The notes below the pieces were generated by a model that saw nothing but the letters and a program-made list of their open reading frames with translations, searched no databases and was not told the DNA's origin. A stretch of DNA of 14,130 nucleotides from Candidatus Bipolaricaulota bacterium (GTDB lineage Bacteria; Bipolaricaulota; Bipolaricaulia; RBG-16-55-9; DRXL01), in contig JAOAIA010000028.1 of NCBI GenBank assembly GCA_026414955.1, positions 1 to 14,130 on the forward strand, given 5' to 3'. The translations under genes and the position numbers were made by a program. Positions 13,206-14,130 of this stretch are shown here, in pieces; position 1 is the stretch's first letter; every line of letters begins with the position of its first letter.

Positions 13206-14130
13206 CCACGCAGACGCTCCAGCGCGATCGGCGCTTGCTCGCATGGCGTAAGACCAAGAGCACCCTCTTTGGCTCGTTGACCTTCAGCACGATCCTCATC
13301 AGCTTTGCCCTTCTCGTTGCTCTCTTCGTCTATATCCTCGTGAGCGCGCGCCCGATGATGGCCATGCGGGCCACCGCGCAGGCGGGCCTGGTGCTCTCTA
13401 CCATGGTCGTCCAGTGGGATGCGCGCAATATTCCCTATGTCATCGTCACGGATTTCATTCCCGACAGCGCCGCCGCCCGCGCTGGCATCGAAGAATTCGA
13501 CGTGATCACCCGTGTCGGTTCAGAGCCGGTCTCGCGCTCCGCCGAGGTCTGGGAGGTCGTCGCCCGCTGGCCTCACGATGCCGTTCCGGTGGGCTGGATC
13601 TCGCGGGATCGCACGAGGATCTTCGGGGAGCTGATGCCGCAAGCCGATCCCTCCACGGGCGCGCTGCGCATCGTCATAGACTACTTGCCCGAAGAGAGCT
13701 TGGGATGGCAGGCAGGGTTGCGCCCCGGCGATCAGATAGTCCGAGTTGAGAATATCCCCGTGACGGGGACGCGCCAGGCGTGGGAGGCGCTCATCGTCGC
13801 GGCGCACCAGAAGCCGCGGCCTGAACCGTTTATAGTCGAGGTCGAGCGCGCCGGGGAGCTTTTGAAAGTCGCTCTAGAGGCCGAGCAGACCGCTCAAATC
13901 CCCATCACGCGCAGTTGGTGGCACGCGATCTGGGACTTTCTTACGAGCTATGACTCCAATTCCCCTGAGAAGGCCGGACTGGCTAGTGCCATCGCGGGCT
14001 CGTTCTATCTTGTCGGGTTGACGGCGCTCTTCGCCCTGCCCTTGGCGGTGGGCGCGGCCTTATATCTCGAAGAATACGCCAGCAAGAATTGGCTCACCGA
14101 TCTCATCCAGCTCTTGATTGCCAACCTCGC
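13202..14130 (+). CDS. pstA: Phosphate ABC transporter permease PstA with an inserted tandem PDZ-like region (partial, runs off the right edge)
   Basis: The first 309 residues are present; the rest lies beyond the window. Membrane helix 1 is at about 25-48 (FSTILISFALLVALFVYILV). In ordinary PstA a loop of some 40 residues then leads to helix 2. Here about 185 residues intervene (51-236). After them the standard PstA sequence resumes: WWHAIWDFLTSYDS (239-252), AGSFYLVGLTALFALPLAVG (265-284) and AALYLEEYASKNW (285-297). The insert holds two PDZ-like units: IVTDFIPDSAAARAGIEEFD...VITRVGSEPV (81-110) and IVIDYLPEESLGWQAGLRPGD...QIVRVENIPV (157-187). Both show the bacterial PDZ pattern of hydrophobic strand, P-x-S, A-G-(I/L), D-x-I-x-x-V. 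By PstA topology they lie in the periplasm. The start overlaps the pstC stop (ATGA). PstB and PhoU are expected downstream but not seen. Confidence 0.88.
   Translation, partial: MTTQTLQRDRRLLAWRKTKSTLFGSLTFSTILISFALLVALFVYILVSARPMMAMRATAQAGLVLSTMVVQWDARNIPYVIVTDFIPDSAAARAGIEEFDVITRVGSEPVSRSAEVWEVVARWPHDAVPVGWISRDRTRIFGELMPQADPSTGALRIVIDYLPEESLGWQAGLRPGDQIVRVENIPVTGTRQAWEALIVAAHQKPRPEPFIVEVERAGELLKVALEAEQTAQIPITRSWWHAIWDFLTSYDSNSPEKAGLASAIAGSFYLVGLTALFALPLAVGAALYLEEYASKNWLTDLIQLLIANL
13379..13885 (+). other. Tandem PDZ-like domains inside pstA
   Basis: PDZ-like unit 1 spans roughly residues 60-145 of the product and unit 2 roughly 155-228. Each carries the core hydrophobic strand, the AGI/AGL turn with an acidic residue (EEFD or RPGD), the I-x-x-V strand and a following helix (SAEVWEVVARW; TRQAWEALIVAA), as in HtrA and site-2 protease PDZ domains. 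Boundaries are estimates from pattern only. Confidence 0.75.

Noticed and set aside
13414..13749. Plus-strand 111-residue open frame in the pstA region
   Set aside because: It is an out-of-frame shadow; the pstA frame starting at 13202 is open to the window edge and carries recognisable PstA and PDZ-like sequence.

Overview
The window is about 14 kb of a bacterial chromosome, fairly GC-rich and densely coded. It contains fourteen protein genes, the last of which runs off the right edge. I see no rRNA, tRNA, CRISPR array, insertion sequence or phage gene. A TolC-family outer-membrane channel and a periplasmic adaptor imply a two-membrane (diderm) cell. Several genes have a TATAAT box 8-9 bases before the ATG and no Shine-Dalgarno sequence, which is the leaderless-transcript arrangement known from Deinococcus-Thermus and other deep-branching lineages. 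My best guess is a deep-branching diderm (Deinococcus-Thermus or a candidate phylum such as Bipolaricaulota/Acetothermia); this is inference and not shown by any marker gene.

Layout from left to right. (1) A small antibiotic-biosynthesis-monooxygenase/HmoA-like protein (71-382), then a 373-base stretch with no convincing gene that ends in a good promoter. (2) A KtrB-KtrA type potassium uptake pair (756-2797) on the plus strand. (3) Convergent with it, one base away, a minus-strand pair: a class I aminotransferase (4974-3811) overlapping a type II NADH-dehydrogenase-like flavoprotein (3818-2799). The flavoprotein appears to lack the N-terminal half of its NADH-binding fold. (4) A secreted protein of unknown function with 27-residue repeats (5113-5892), closed by a clear intrinsic terminator. 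(5) A four-gene tripartite efflux operon: TolC-like channel, MacA/HlyD-like adaptor, MacB-type ATPase and MacB/FtsX-type permease (5983-10271). (6) A non-coding stretch starting with degenerate 7-base repeats, then a small protein resembling gluconate 2-dehydrogenase subunit 3 (10466-10843), probably translated leaderless. (7) A phosphate uptake locus, pstS-pstC-pstA (10993 to the right edge).

The most interesting part is the phosphate locus. The pstA product carries about 185 extra residues between its first and second membrane segments, and this insert reads as two tandem PDZ-like domains on the outer side of the cytoplasmic membrane. I know of no such domain in characterised PstA proteins. 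pstS and pstC each have their own near-consensus promoter, and both share a CTATATAG-centred element just downstream of the -10 box, suggesting a common regulator. A 16-bp hairpin without a U-tract sits between pstS and pstC and may set the ratio of binding protein to permease.
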